Shown: positions 38,655 through 38,718 of the stretch, piece by piece
Layout of the letters: the number at the start of each line of letters is the position of its first letter
Position numbering within the stretch: position 1 is the stretch's first letter
NCBI GenBank assembly: GCA_003210735.1
Contig: QCUM01000019.1
Span: forward strand, 1 to 38,718
From: Synechococcus sp. AG-679-D13
GTDB taxonomy: Bacteria > Cyanobacteriota > Cyanobacteriia > PCC-6307 > Cyanobiaceae
Length of the DNA: 38,718 nucleotides
Direction of reading: 5' to 3'
Notes under the pieces: generated by a model
Database searches by the model: none
The model's input: only the letters and a program-made list of their open reading frames with translations
Told to the model about the DNA's origin: nothing
Translations under genes and position numbers: made by a program

Positions 38655-38718
38655 GACCTTCGCTGCCGAGGTGCTGGGACGCTAACAACTACGGCGTGGG
38701 AAACAGCTCACCCTTTCT

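Overview
The window looks like a chromosomal segment from a marine picocyanobacterium of the Synechococcus/Cyanobium type. It carries the photosystem I core pair psaA-psaB, a ferredoxin-type glutamate synthase, a methyltransferase very like the cyanobacterial enzyme of plastoquinone/tocopherol synthesis, LL-diaminopimelate aminotransferase, a CbiG-CobJ fusion, and a cyanobacterial-style str cluster with rpsJ behind tuf. The DNA is GC-rich by eye (roughly 60%), gene-dense and strongly biased in codon use, which explains the many long antisense open frames. I see no insertion sequence, phage gene, CRISPR array, integrase or rRNA.

Layout. 1-3064: 3' part of an RND efflux pump. 3179-4929: a bicupin protein (+) facing a DUF3598-like protein (-). 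4955-9570: psaB and psaA on the minus strand, with a clear intrinsic terminator and a structured psaA leader. 9957-13149: a secreted Pro/Glu-rich protein followed by the CbiG-CobJ cobalamin-synthesis fusion. 13202-13275: tRNA-Pro(CGG), minus strand. 13358-14513: lipA, overlapped at its tail by a YciI-like gene. 14529-19130: glutamate synthase, divergent from a phosphodiester-glycosidase-like gene (19229-20908). 20946-26102: a HesB/IscA-like gene, then rpsL, rpsG, fusA, tuf and rpsJ. 26159-27738: a Lon-N-domain protein and the MPBQ-type methyltransferase. 27728-31697: pheA (-), DUF1997 (+), rnhB and rne (-). 31949-34597: a radical SAM/DUF2344 fusion upstream of rne. 34663-37137: dapL, clpS and a CPBP membrane protease. 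37077-38654: an uncharacterised B12-binding-type radical SAM protein (-).

How the genes work together. Most are housekeeping: light capture (psaAB), nitrogen assimilation (gltB), translation (str cluster), RNA decay (rne, rnhB), cofactors (lipoate, corrin ring, prenylquinone), amino acids (pheA, dapL) and proteolysis (clpS, CPBP, Lon-N). I did not find a clearly new multi-gene system. The parts most worth following up are noncoding structures (psaA leader, rpsL leader, tuf-rpsJ hairpin, rne leader), the poorly characterised proteins (bicupin, DUF3598-like, secreted P/E-rich, phosphodiester-glycosidase-like, HesB-like, 525-aa radical SAM) and the series of tail-to-tail gene overlaps.
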